Positions 49,481-61,190 of a stretch of DNA of 64,000 bases are shown here, piece by piece. Position 1 is the stretch's first letter, and the number at the start of each line of letters is the position of its first letter. Location of the stretch: contig CM040121.1 in assembly GCA_022559845.1 (NCBI GenBank), positions 508,194,566 through 508,258,565 of the forward strand, read 5' to 3'. The notes under the pieces were generated by a model. That model was not told the DNA's origin and did not search any database. It saw only the letters and a list, made by a program, of their open reading frames with translations. Source of the DNA: Amorphophallus konjac (lineage: Eukaryota > Streptophyta > Magnoliopsida > Alismatales > Araceae). The translations under genes and the position numbers were made by a program.

Positions 49481-50236
49481 TGGTGGTGAGTGAAAATTAA
49501 ATATGAGCCCTACAATCAAGTATGCCCTCAGGGTCAGGACCCTTGTGGAAGACCAAGATTTCTTTGACAGTTAAACAAAGGTGTTCGGACGTTAGACCGA
49601 TGTAAATCAACACTGATTGCGGTCAGTGGGAAAGGTCCAGCACCTGAACCCAAATCGTCTGATACGATGCGCGCTCACAGAATACTTTCCCCTTCTTTTC
49701 CAAAAAAAGAGGTGAAGAAATAATATTTCGTGATGCCAATATCGTCCCATCCTTCTCCACTTTCTCTATCTCAAACGGGTTCCACAAAATCATAATGCCT
49801 CTTGTCCTTCCTTTTTCGGGGAGACTACCCCCTTCGAAAGTCTGGCACCCCCAATTTTCCTCTTGAATCTCTCCACATCCCTTTCACACTTAGTCTCCTA
49901 TACACGCAGGATATCAATCTTACATCTTCTAACTAACTGCTTCACCACCCTCCTTTTCTCATCCCCACATATCCTTATAACATTCCAAGAGACGATCCTC
50001 ATAAGGACAAATATGTGTCTCCCCTCCCTCCTCTTGCTCATCTCCCCCCCTCTCTCTCCTTGCTCCCCCTCACAACCCTCTTTTGTGATTTTCCCCCCTT
50101 CACCTTCTTGGCCATGTCGATCAGCCATCTCTTCTGAACCTTAATGAAAGCCCCCCGAAGGTCCTTCTCCACCCCTTCAAAAAAGACCCCTAACTTGTCC
50201 ACCAACTCCTTCATGTGTCTTTTCTAGAAGGACAGA
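49480..50236 (-). mobile_element. LINE fragment, ORF2 endonuclease start
   Basis: On the minus strand MRIVSWNVIRICGDEKRR...VRRCKIDIL (about 50005-49905) is the N-terminus of a plant L1 ORF2 apurinic-type endonuclease, followed at lower coordinates by broken text (IMILWNPFEIEKVEKDGT) with stops and frameshifts. The reverse transcriptase part expected next is absent. Confidence 0.75.
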
Positions 50237-50333
50237 TGGTGTGGTGACTTTACTTTAGAGGCATCCTTTCCGGGTCTCTTTACAGCTTCAGTAGGGGTCA
50301 GTATCTCAGGCTTTTGACGCTCAACTGTCAGGA

Positions 50334-50958
50334 GGCACCTATGCTCCAACTTTCAGGAGGAACCTCGAGCTTGAGGAGATGGTGCAGCTCCATGACCTCC
50401 TCCATCTCCTCATAGATTTCGCTCCTGAGCTCGTTAGAGAGGACGAATGGTCATGGAGGTGGGGGAGGGAGTGTACTTTCTCTGTCCGTTCAGTTTACTC
50501 CTTCATCTCTTCATTTCAGACGGAGGTATGTGTCACAGTCTCGTCGGGAAGATTTGATGGCCTAGGAGCTTGCAGAAGGTGAAGATTCTCATCTGGAGGA
50601 TTTCTCATGGGAGGCTGTCCACTTGGGACATGCCGATTCCTTTCCTAGAGGACATCTCTCTGACTTGCTGTTTGTGTTGAGAGGAGGAGATTTTGGACCA
50701 CATATTCATATGTTGTACTTATGCTCAGCATGTTTGGGAAGAGCTGGCTAGGACTCAGTGTGCCATTGGTCGCCACAGAGAGGTGCTTCTTCTTATGGAG
50801 TCAAAGTCGTCTGGTGGCTGATTCTCCATGCTATCTTGTGGTCTTTGTGGGGGGAACGCAACAACAGAACCTTCAGAAGAGAAGCGAGGGCTGAGGAGTC
50901 TCTTGTTTTGTTTATTTGTAATAGAGTGAAGGAGTGGTTGCTCTCCTTTGTAATATGA
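50334..50958 (+). mobile_element. LINE fragment, ORF2 C-terminal zinc-binding domain
   Basis: Plus-strand LINE ORF2 tail: ECTFSVRSVYSFISS, SHGRLSTWDMPIPFL, ISLTCCLC..EEEILDHIF, TYAQHVWEELA and LWSLWGERNNRTFR, the reverse-transcriptase zinc-binding module. Broken by stops and at least two frameshifts. It ends with a TAA-type stop near 50958. It may extend through 3' UTR to the A-run at 51692-51706. Confidence 0.75.
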
Positions 50959-51750
50959 ACATCCAAAACTTCCCCCTTTTTGTTTTGTTGGGGGGTTAGA
51001 GGGGGGGCACCAACTTGGTGTTATTTGTGCTTGTTCTGGGTTTTTGGAACATCATGACTATACTTGTACATCATTGTTCGCACTCCGGGACTCTCGTCTG
51101 CAACGATGACACACACTCGCCTCTCGGAAGGTTGAGATGGGTCGATTTGACACGCGTGCTTCTGGGGGTAGTAATGGGAAAATGTAAGTTCGTCCCCTAC
51201 GTGGAAGGCTCACACCTTGGGCGAGTTGGAGGACGTCGTGAAGAAGGCTGCCCGAGCAGTTGGACTGAGATCGGAGCAGCTTGTTCTTCTGCGTGCCGCT
51301 CTTTATGGACCCGCCGGTAAGACGTGCTGTCTTGTCATTTTGTGCTTTAGTGCTTTGATTATGTTAGTTATATTATATCTAAGGGGTTACCTAATTTTGC
51401 CTGAGACGCCCTTGCCGATTTTCACCTCAGTCGGGTGATGGCCTTTTTGCCCCCAGCTGCCCCCCCTTATGAGGAGAATGACTAAGTCTGCCGGACGCTT
51501 CTTCTGTGGAGCCGAGGAGGACTCCGCTTCAAGGTGGTAGACCGAGAAGATCGGCCTACCGTTACCGTAGGCGTGACACTTTCGGCAAATATTGCTGTAA
51601 TCGACCCCTGGGCATGGTGCTATTGGGGTAAAATTGTGTCCAACAATTATTTTTCCATTTTTTTATATATTAGTGGTACAAGCCACTTTCCAAAAAAAAA
51701 AAAAAACTTCCTCATGTATGCCTCTGTCATTCTCTCCACTACCCCCATTA
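50959..51750. other. LINE-associated DNA with a 15-A run
   Basis: No gene recognised. The A-run at 51692-51706 is on the plus strand, as for the tail of a plus-strand LINE. CTTCCTCATGTATGCCTC follows it and CTCCTTCATGTGTCTTTT precedes 50230, a possible but imperfect target duplication. Confidence 0.4.
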
Positions 51751-53720
51751 ACTCCCTCACTTCCTCTTTGCCCAGCCTACCCCTCTCCTCTGCGTTGTCT
51801 TCTACAGAGACACCCTCCTTTGACTTGAGTGTGTCCGGGACGATCTCCTCATCTTCCGTTGAAAGGACCCCTTGTTCCCTGTCACTGTTAGCTGGTTGGT
51901 CTCTTGTGAGTAGGCCGTCGCGACCGACAACTCATGCCTAGGTAGTGCCACCGCGGTACATACGTCCTCAGCTGTGTGGACGTCTCTGCCCCTTCCACCT
52001 ACCTCTAACAGCATCATCTTAGGGAGCAGGCCGGACAGGTGCTCTACCCAGTGGGGCTCGGACCCCCGGGGCCACTACAACGACCTGAGGATGGTGATTG
52101 GTTGCCTGCTGAGGAAGGGGTCAGGAGGAGTTGCCAACTGAGGAAGAGGTTCCCCGCATTGGTCTCCTACCACTATAACCGCCGTCGCCACAGAAGCATC
52201 TACCGACAGATCACCTGCTGCGTAGATCCTTGAGACACTGGCAGACAGTGGGGCGACGTTGGTGCTTGATCTCGTCGAGTCTCCCCCCACTCTGTGGTCG
52301 CTGCCGATCATTCGTTGGCCTTTGCTTTTCGGTCCGAGAGATAATCACTGCAGGTGTTCTGCACCGAAGCCGATGGCCTTGCCATCCGCCTGGGTGGCTG
52401 GGACCGATCGTGTGTTAGCAACCCCCGCTGCAACAACAACATCCATTTTGAAGTCCTTTGTACTTTCGGCCAGTTGGAAGGGCATCGTTAGTGCCGGGCC
52501 TTGTCGGTGCTTCATCCCCTGTATCGAAACCCTTGCCAACCATGCAACGCCCCCTGCTGTTTGGTCTGGGAGACAAGCACTGTGGAGCTCTATGCGGGGG
52601 ACCTAACGGGCGGGGAAGAATAGCGTTGGGACAATCGAGCCTGATACGCAAAACCCTATTGGAGTAGGGTAAGTGATGGGTCTTCGCTTGGCCTGGACTC
52701 CTACCCGAACAACCACGCGACCCCAATAAGTCCCGCTGCCCGTTCGACCCGAAATCCAGCCTGCCTTGGGACCTGCAATCTGCCTGTTTGAGTTTCAAAC
52801 CGGAGTGTGGGCGGGGTCTGTACTCGTCTTCAACCTCCTGACCAGTCGGACCCTTGCCGCTCTACTCCGGCTGCCTGTGGATGCGGATTAGAAAATTGTG
52901 GTTGCTGACATCCACGGAAATGACCGTTGGGATAGCTTTCTGGCCATTGGCTCGGACGGTCACCTTCACCACACTGAGGTCCCCATCCGGTGACACCCTG
53001 ACAGAGCCTGGCTCCACTGAGTTGAACTTCCAGATGATCAGAGACACGTTGGCCTCATCATAGGGCATCAACGGGGTTCTAACCAGTCGGAATGTACACC
53101 AGCAGCCCTTGGGTCCGGATAGGTGCTTTTTTAGACAGACCACCTAGCCACCCGAAGAAGAATACGGTCGGCCAGAAGGAAACCCACCCCCCATCGCTGC
53201 CTCCACCGTCTCTGTCGTAGGATCGACGGCCAAGAAGCCTCCTCAAAGCAGCGTAGAGATCCCTTCCACCCTAGCACCCCCCTTCCTCCAGCATCTGCCT
53301 GACCCTTATCTCTGTCACCCTCACCTCCACAAGTGCCACCCACACGCACCTATCTAACCATTAAAGCTTGGCTGCACGAAGTCCGCTGGAAGGGAGTCCA
53401 CCTCGACGCAGCCACCTCTTCAAGTGGTCTGCACTCCAAATCCAACTGGAAGCTTCTTATGACCTCCGTGTAGGAACACCGTAGACCGTTTCCTTGCTCC
53501 TATCTCGCCGGTCACCTCCCCTCTACCAGATAGACACAAACCCGTGCACATGTCCGGCTCTGCCACACCGGAAGCACACTGGACCTAGCCTATAAGTAGA
53601 AGTCGGGCTTCCCAGAGGTGTCCGGTTTGCACCTGTGTCCATCTCCGGGGCTCCTCCCCTACGCATCTCACCTCCCCCTGCTCGGGTTTCCACAGAGCCT
53701 CCCTCTCTAGACAAGTCAAG
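51751..53720 (-). mobile_element. LINE fragment, probable ORF1
   Basis: On the minus strand a zinc knuckle start CFRCGRAGHVHGF (about 53576-53540) follows proline- and glycine-rich text, and a later open frame (53143-52862) reads IIWKFNSVEPGSVRVSPDGD. This fits the nucleic-acid-binding ORF1 of plant L1 elements, oriented like the endonuclease fragment at 49.5-50.2 kb. Frames are broken and the knuckle lacks its last Cys. Probably the two are parts of one LINE split by the plus-strand fragment. Confidence 0.5.
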
Positions 53721-53984
53721 AGAGAGAAGGAACTAGTAAAACATGAAAGGGAAGGATACCACAACCCCGAGAAGTCACTTACTAAGGAGAGGTTGACTGG
53801 ATGTATAACATACATCAAATGTTTATTATTATATCATAATACAGGAGATAATGAAAATTAGGAAATATTAAGAAAATGTAGAATGATCATAAATAATCAT
53901 TAGAAGTATTGCAAGAATATGTATTGAAACCAAAAAGAGTCATCGCCGGGCAATTTTGTGGCATCTGTAATAATAAGACCCTAA
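53721..53984. other. Intergenic flank
   Basis: AT-rich; no feature seen. Confidence 0.4.
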
Positions 53985-54239
53985 GCTCCGCTTTGAAAAC
54001 GGGTTTGCCTTGGGTTAACCGAAAGTTAGCCCAGGGCTAACCTTTTTCAAGCTTTGATTGTCATTTTCGGTTAATCAGGTTAGACTAAGGGTTAACCTTG
54101 GGTTATTCATGGGTTTTGAAACCCACCCCTGGAGGTGGATTAACCTCATGACCCAGGTAATAAATGCCCCCTCCCCCTAATAAATACTCCCTCCTCTTCT
54201 CTCTCTAGCGGTCTCTCTCTCTCCCCTTTGTTTACATTA

Positions 54240-54950
54240 ATATTAAACAACGATTAATTGTTTTTAACTTTTAAATTTTATTTAGTTAAAATAATGATGT
54301 TATTTATTAAATAAAAATTTATTTTTTATAGTATAATCAATTTATTAAATATATTAAAATATTTTAAAATAAAATAAAATAAAAATTAAGATAAATAGTA
54401 ACTTAAACTTATATTTAATGATCGTTTCTACGTTTTAAATTTTATTTAGGGAGAATAATTATGTTATTTATCAAAAACATTTTATTTTCATGATATATTC
54501 ATTTTATGGAATATATCAAAATTATTTAAAAAATAAAATAAAGTTAAAATTTTTAAGATGTACACTAACCTAAGTCGGTAATTAATGATTTTTCAATATT
54601 TTAAATTTTATTTAATGAGATTAATTATTTATCAAAAATATTTTATTTTCAAGGTATATTCATTTTATAAAATATATTAAAAATATTTTATAATTAAAAT
54701 ACAATAATTTTTTAAAGATATATAGTAACCTAAACCAATAATTAATAATGTTTCAATGTTTAAAATTTTATTTAATGAGATTGATTATGTTATTTATCAA
54801 AAATATTTTATTTATAAGTTATATTCATTTTATTGAATATATTAAAAATAACTTTAAAAAAATAAGATAAGCAATAACTTAAACCCCTAATTAATGACAT
54901 TTTTACATTTTAAATTTTATTTACTTATATTAATTAATAGATTAAATTTT
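54240..54950. repeat. AT-rich tandem array, about 160-bp units
   Basis: Four to five units with TTTAAATTTTATTTA and AACCxxTAATTAATGA, homologous to 26520-27280. Confidence 0.75.
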
Positions 54951-55036
54951 TTTAAGTGAACACATGTCAATGGATAAAAAAATTCAAAAAGGAGGGACAA
55001 ATGTGACAATTTAACTATTATTATTACTGGGTTAAT

Positions 55037-56417
55037 AGGGTGTTTGGTTGTTCTTTTTTCTCTCAAATTTAAAAATAAGAATAGGAAACTCAGTTAGACG
55101 TGTTTGGTAACCTCTCTGTAATTTTTAAGATAAAATTTCATCCTTTGAAAACTTCTCTCAAAATAAAAATAAGGATCGACCAGTTTTTTTTTTAAAGAGC
55201 TCTCGCGACCCGCGCGCTCCCCTCCCCTCTCCCCTCTCCTCTCCCTCCCCTCTTCCTCCTCCTTCGATGTCCGCCGTCGAGCCTCCACCACCGGTGCTTC
55301 CCTTGTCGCCGGCCACCCTCGGAGATGAGGAGGTTGAGCGGTCCGAGCGGCGGCACGCGAGCGCAGAGGGCGGCGGCTGCAGACGGGTCGTCCTCGCGCG
55401 CGAACTTGGAGGCGGAGGGGCCCGAGCCCGGGGGTTTGGCAAGCAGGATCTTGGGCGAAGGTCCGGCAGTGGAGGGCGCCAGCGGGAGGGGGTTGGCCCT
55501 CTGCAGGTGGCTGGTAGGTCGCGGCAGCCACGGCGGTGGCCTCTGCGGGTGGTTGCTGGGTGTGGAGGAGACGGCGCTGTTCGCGGAACGTGCAAGGGAG
55601 GCGAGGGCGGTGGGCTGCGGAGGCCGCATTCGCCGGAGACGGAGCGGGGGTGTTCGCGGTTCAGAAGCCCCCCGGTGTGTGAGATGGTGAAGCGCATCCC
55701 TTTCCTGAGGAAGTCGTACTTCCGGCGCGGTGAGGTCGGGGACTGGAGGAACTCGGGCCATGGAACTCGTAGGTGCCGTCGTCGTAGGTGCGGAGGAGGC
55801 CGTCGAGGGTGAGGCCGCGGCCGGGCTGGAGGTGCGGAGGAGGCCATCGAGGGTGAGGCCGAGGCCGTCGAAGGCAGCCTCCGGTGGTGGCGGCGGCCTG
55901 CCAGCACGGCTACGGGGGAGGGGAAGGGGATCCCCGTGGGCATACAGACAGTCTCATGCACCCTTGTGTGCTTTTGAAGAAGAGAGAAGGAGAGATGGGT
56001 AAGGGGGAGAGAGAGAGAGTGGAAGGGGGGATATCTGATTTGATGCCTCTTCGACTTTTCCTGTGGGATGAGCATGACAGGAATAATGGAGGTGATGGAG
56101 ACTAGAGAGAGGATCCACCCGTTCCATTACGTGTGAGGTGCGCGGTACAGGGCGTCCAGACTTCTCTGCACAGAGATGCCCGTGGGAAGTGACGGTGGGG
56201 AGAAGAAGAAGACGCCTCCCCCGCCCCCGGTCCCGGAGGAGATTGTGGCGTGCGTCTACATACCAAACGGTTCTATTCAATTTTTAAAATTTATGTTACT
56301 TTTCTCAAACAAGGAATGAGGTGTTTACACTATTTTTAAAAATTTAGTTAAAAATTGACATAGAATAATTTTAAAGAGAGAAATAATTTTTTTGAAGAAG
56401 TTACTCCCAAACACCCT
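55037..56417. mobile_element. Nested TIR element carrying GC-rich gene-like cargo
   Basis: Perfect 11-bp inverted repeats AGGGTGTTTGG / CCAAACACCCT at 55037-55047 and 56407-56417 enclose AT-rich shoulders and a GC-rich core (55200-56270). No clean target duplication was identified. On the minus strand the core reads, across frames, LTLDGLLRTYDDGTYEFHG and PTSPRRKYDFLRKGMRFTI, which looks like real but frameshifted coding sequence, followed by low-complexity Pro/Arg text. The source gene is not recognised. A Pack-type element with captured host sequence is the best reading. Confidence 0.5.
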
Positions 56418-56577
56418 GTAACCAAGTACTTTTCAAATCACACTGGATTAAAAGTACACCTCTTTACTTCCAGTTTAACTACTCTCCTATCAAATTAAAC
56501 ATGGAATTACCCTGAAGTAACTTAAGTAGGTTGAGTTATCCCCCCAAAGGCCTAACTCCATATCAAATTGAGGCTAA

Positions 56578-56938
56578 GCACATTGGGAGCCTGTTCTAGC
56601 AGGTTGGGCAAACCTTTTTTTTTTAAATGTGAAATGGATAGTATCACATAATCGTTAATGTCAAAGGGACATGTATATATGTGTGAAAAGAGAAAACTGC
56701 CCCCCAAAAGAGTCCCATATGCAAAAAGTGCTCTCCCTAAGATGCTCCTTCTATAAGCATGTTTGATAAAGTACCTTCTGAAAAGGAATAATGCTTGGGT
56801 CTTTTAATTTGATGCCTTTTGAGATTAATCCTTAGTTGTTTCATGGATCTCTGTATGTGTGAAGAATTTAGGTGAGTATGTATCATAGAATATAATGTAA
56901 GCTTGATTGCTACATGATTTAATCATAGGTGCAGGTAG
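56578..56938. other. Intergenic, no feature recognised
   Basis: AT-rich text without exons or terminal repeats. Confidence 0.4.
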
Positions 56939-57240
56939 GGGTGCAAGTTAGGTGGACTGACCCACAGCCCAACCCAACCCAATTTTGAACTACCAGGCTA
57001 GTGCAAATTAATTAAAATGTGTCAGGGTTGAATTTGGACTGGAAAGTTCTAATTTGGGCTGAAGTTGGGCCATTGTTTTCAAGATGTCACCTAGGCGACA
57101 AGCTGCTCGATGGCACCCAAGGCGGCCAGGCGCTTAGGCGAGCAGCCCGTTAAGGCACTCACTTGGCTGCCTTGGTGCACGTAGGTCACCTTGGGCCTGC
57201 CTAGGCTGCCTTGGCAGGGCATCCACTCCTGCGGTCTGTT
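56939..57240. mobile_element. Possible hAT-like MITE remnant with GC-rich repeats
   Basis: Starts GTAGGGGTGCAAGTTAG, resembling the terminus of the MITE at 24221, then GGGCC-rich text and GGCGACAAG/GGCGAGCAG direct repeats. The matching right end was not found. Confidence 0.3.
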
Positions 57241-58470
57241 TTAGTATTTGGCAAAAAGTTCAGGGAAATTTTGAAAAATTGACAAATGATATGTCAAGAT
57301 TGGAAAGAGAAGATATGACTTCCATTTCTCTCTCCTTTCTCTCGGATTCTTCTACCTTTCGGTTCCTTTTCCCTCCTCTCAAGGACTTTAATTCATATTT
57401 GTATGGTACATTTTTTGAAGCTAGTATAATTTCTGTGGCTTTTTTGATAATTAACAAGTGAAAAATTATGAAATTATTATGTTGATGTGCTTATAATTTA
57501 CCGAGAAATGTGTCATATTTATGTTTTCTTTCAATATAGAGCATAACTATTTGAATACCAAATTTTAGATTAAAATTTTCATATTAATTGATAGGCATTT
57601 GTAAATTCTTATTGGTTTTCTCCTTATTAATTTGTTATTGTATGTCATTGTTTGAAATAAAAAGAGGGACTTTTGACTGGCATTTCATCAAGCACCTGGT
57701 TGCCTTAGATGCAACCCACATATATATATATATATGTATATCACATCATGAAAGGGGCATTATATCAAATACCCTGTCTTCGTGATATAACATAAGAAGA
57801 AATTTAGAAAATAGTGAGGAGGGGCTGTATACTAATGATGATCTGTGGGAGATGAGAAAGACATTGACCCATAAATGCACATTTCATCAAGCACCTGGGG
57901 TGCTTGGAATATACATTCATGCAGGGCACTATCAAATACCTAGCCTGCGTGGAAAGTGCATGAGTGCACCTGAGAATCTGAGATTGGATGGGGACAGTTC
58001 TGTCCTTCAGTCCCCTATCAGCCAAGCCGCTTGATCCTGCTGTGCTGGAAAAGAGGGCCACGGCTGCTTCTTTTGTTTCTCTGTTGCACCAGGGGATGGG
58101 AGAGGAACCTAGTGGTCCTCCTTGTGGCTTCCTGCTGTGCCAGAGAAGGGGGAAGAGGCCGCGGGTGTCTTTGGAATCCTTTGCTATTGTGACCATGCTG
58201 CTGCTGTCAGGGCAGGAGAGGAGCCTCCTGTTGCTACGCTGGGAAGAGAGGGAGAGTCTGCTGCTGCGCCAGAAGACAGAGAAAACCAAAAAAAAAGGGA
58301 AAGGAAAAAAAGTGAGGAAGAGTCCATCGGACCCTTTCTTGTGCAACAATATGAGAGAGAGATAGCAAAGGGAATAGAGAGAAGAGAGAACCCAGAAAAT
58401 AAAGAAAAAACCTCTTTCTCTCTCCTGTGCAAGAAATAAGGGAGAGAATAAGAGTCCATCAGACTCTATC
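57241..58470. other. Repeat-derived intergenic DNA
   Basis: A CATTTCATCAAGCACCTGG motif occurs twice (57683 and 57880), and a short TA microsatellite lies at 57719-57736. Frames around 57850-58440 are open in more than one register without domains. No gene supported. Confidence 0.4.
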
Positions 58471-58474
58471 TCTC

Positions 58475-58690
58475 TCCCTTCCTATTTTTCCTGTGCCTCC
58501 CTACATTCTCTCTCTCTCACCTGGTCTCTCTCTCTCTTCTCTCTCCCTCTCCCCCTTCCTAATTAATAGGAAAGTTAATATATATTTCTTGGGAAGGAAA
58601 AATGCAGAGAGTGAGTCTGATCAGGACTCTTAATGAGCCAGCTGCCCTCTCTTTCTCTCCTATATTCTCTCTCTCTCTCTCTCTCTTTCC
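58475..58690. repeat. CTCTCT-rich low-complexity stretch
   Basis: Three CT-rich blocks separated by two near-copies of CCTAATTAATA text; low complexity only. Confidence 0.8.
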
Positions 58691-58844
58691 TAATTAATAA
58701 GGGAATTTAATATGACTTGATGAATTTTGAATTGGAAAAAAGGGGAAAGAGTCCAATTAGGACTCTTAATTTCTGCGCCACTTATCTGTCTCTCTCAAAC
58801 AGCCTGATGGGTTATGAGCGGGGATAAATGGCGATTTTCCCAAG

Positions 58845-59100
58845 GGATTTTATGGAAATAACCCCCAAGACACAAGAGCAGTCCAATGGCTATTAATATC
58901 GATGGAGATGAATTCCCACATTCTCGAAGGTTTTTATGAAAATTACCCAAGACACAAGAACTACCCAATGGCTATTAATATTGATGGAAATAAATGCTCA
59001 TTTCTTCAAGGGTGTTTTTTAAAATAACCCCCAAGACTCAAGAACCACCCAATGGCCATTCATTTGGGTGGAAGCAAGGGGTTTCATGAAAATTTTCCTA
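58845..59100. repeat. Tandem repeat, about 83 bp, three copies
   Basis: Units marked by CCCAATGGCTATTAATAT (near 58884, 58966 and 59050) and AACCCCCAAGACACAAGA. Confidence 0.75.
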
Positions 59101-59518
59101 AGGAACAAAAACTGCCCGGTAGCCTCTCCCACCAACCTGCGCCCTTTCTCTTTCTACTCTCTATTTTCTGTCTCCTTTTTTTTAGAGAGACAAATACACA
59201 AGAGAGTAAAGGAGCCCGATGCCTCCCTCCCTCCTTAACCCCCTCCATCTCTCCTTAACTGCCTCCATCTCTCTTCCTTAAAACATGGTCATGGGTCGTT
59301 CGGTGGGAGAGAGAAATAAATTGTTAAGTTTCCAGAGGTTTTCTTGCAAAAATCCCTAATCAACCCCCACTCTCAAAATCAGCCCAATGGGGTTTAAAAA
59401 AAATAGAGTAGGTGGTTGACAATATTTTTTTTCTGAACTCAACTGAAAATAGTCCAATAGGACGCTGTGCATGTAATTTTCCCAGAGCCCTTGGAGCCTA
59501 TAAATACCCCCATGGGGG
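59101..59518 (+). promoter_or_regulatory. Promoter-like DNA with a TATA box
   Basis: GGAGCCTATAAATACCCC places a TATA box at 59499-59506. Surrounding CCCAATGG and CCAATAGG motifs are CCAAT-like. It may be an LTR promoter of the repeat family continuing to 61.3 kb. The MITE target duplication begins at 59511. Confidence 0.4.
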
Positions 59519-59720
59519 CAAGGATGGCTGTGCCGGTATCGGTTTCGGTTTCGGCTGGGTCCGAAATCGAAACCAGTTTCGGTTTCGGTCCGAAACCAAT
59601 TTAATACTATCTTTTTTTTTAAAGATGGCATTTGGTTTCGGCCGAAACCCTTGTTCTGGTGTCGTTTCGGACCGGTCCGAAACCGAAACGTTTCGGTTTC
59701 GGCCGAAACTGCCTTCCATG
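59519..59720. mobile_element. hAT MITE, 202 bp
   Basis: Starts CAAGGATGGCTGTGCCGG, ends inverted as CATGGAAGGCAGTTTCGG, and is flanked by the perfect 8-bp duplication CATGGGGG (59511-59518 and 59721-59728). Body of TTTCGG/CCGAAA repeats. About 30 bp longer than the copy at 48286 because of an extra GAAACCAGTTTCGG-type segment. Confidence 0.95.
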
Positions 59721-59814
59721 CATGGGGGTCCCATTTGAAAAAAAGAAGAACTCCTTTGACAAGTTGTTGCGCCCTCTCTCTCTCCATCACTCATGTGAGA
59801 GCCGTGGCTTAAGG

Positions 59815-60170
59815 CCTAATTTGGCTAAGTCTCACCCATGGCCCAAAAACCCATTAAGGCCCAATGAGGCCCAATAATTCTCAATTAGGCCCTATTAGCC
59901 CATGTAGCTCAGGCCACTTGGCTAATAAGGCCCAATTAGGCCCAATAAGACTTATTTAGATCCAATTAGCCCCATTGGCTCAGACCACAGAGTCCACTAT
60001 GCCCAATTGACTCATCATAGGTCCAATTAGCTCAATTGGCCTGGGCCACCAAGTTCATTATGTCCAATTGTGCCATCATAGGTCTAATTGACTGGACCAT
60101 TAGGCCCATTAGGTCCAATTGGTTGGACTTCTCAGTTTGCTATACCCAATTGATCTACCATAGACTTGAT
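59815..60170. repeat. CCCAATTAGGCCC degenerate repeats
   Basis: Short units of GGCCCAATTAGGC and CATAGGTCCAATTAGCTC; no coding signal. Confidence 0.7.
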
Positions 60171-61190
60171 TGGTTGAACCAGTAGGCTGATCGTGATCAC
60201 ATGTTAATCCAAAGGCTCGATCGTGATCATATGCCGATCCAACGATTGATCGTGATCGTATGTCGATCCAACGGCCTGATTGCGATCATATCTCGATCCA
60301 ATGGCTCGATCGTGATCATATGTTTATTCAACAGCCGATCTTCATCATAAGGCGATCTAACGGTCGATCTTGATCATGAGCCGGTCCAACGGCTGATCAT
60401 GATCATACGTCGATCCAACAGCTCGATCGTGATCATAAGCCGATCCAACGGCCCATCTTGATCTTATGCCAATCCAATGGCCCGAACATGGTCATGCGCC
60501 AATCCAACAATCCGATCGGTCCATCATAGACCTGATTGGTTGAACGAGTAGGCTGATCGTGATCACATGTTGATCTAACGGCTCGATCGTGATCGTAAGC
60601 CGATCCAACGACAAATCTTGATCATAAACCGATCCAATGGCCCAATCGTGGTTATATGCCAATCCAACGGTCCAATCATGATCGTATGGCAATCTGCATC
60701 GATCCAATGGACCAGATGCGATCATATTGCCAATCCAACGGTTAATCATGATCATATGTCAATCCGACGGTCCGATCGTGCTCATATGGCGATCCGACGA
60801 TTGATCGTGGCTATACATTAATCCGATGGACTGATCGTGATTATATGTCGATCCGAAGGTCCATTGTGATCGTATCTCAAATCTAATGGTCTGATCATGA
60901 CCGGAAGCAAATTCAACAGTCCATCGTGGGCTGAAGCAAATTTGATGGTTCGATCGAGATCAGAAGCAAATCCAACGGTCCGATTAAGATCAGAAGCAAA
61001 TTATGTCCGATCAAGACCGGATACAAATTCAACGGTTCAACCGTGACTGGAAGCAAAATCCAACGGTCCGATCATGACCAGAAGCAAATCCAACGGTTTG
61101 ATCGAGGCTAGAAGCAAATCCAACAATCCGATTGTGGCCAGAAGTAGATTCAACAGTCTGATTGCGATTGTATGTAAATCCAAGGGTCCG
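60171..61190. repeat. GATCGTGATCATATGCCGATCCAACGG tandem family
   Basis: About 25 degenerate units of 36-40 bp, each centred on CGATCGTGATCATA followed by GATCCAACGG. Units change towards AGAAGCAAATCCAACGGT from about 60900. The motif is rich in GATC and near-palindromic TGATCA. A 61190-61310 tail (GATTACATAATCGGGG, ATTCAAGGAATAAAAA) matches the repeat at 20.2 kb. Confidence 0.8.

Larger units (their letters stand above)
53985..56574. mobile_element. PIF/Harbinger-like element, copy 2, with nested insert
   Basis: Bounded by TAA at 53982-53984 and 56575-56577. The left end starts GCTCCGCTTTGA; the inverted right end GCCTCAATTTGATATGGAG matches the left end of copy 1 (GCCCCACTTTGATATCAGG). Shared with copy 1: GGGTTAACC-type palindromic start, AT-rich tandem array (54240-54950) and a right part with TCACACTGGATTAAAA and TCAAATTAAACATGGAATTA. 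It is longer because of an insertion at 55037-56417. Confidence 0.55.

Noticed and set aside
55267..55812. Plus-strand Gly/Arg-rich frame of 181 codons
   Set aside because: Shadow of GC-rich cargo; the more protein-like text is on the minus strand and is frameshifted.
57852..58440. Several overlapping frames
   Set aside because: Open in multiple registers, repetitive composition and no domain.
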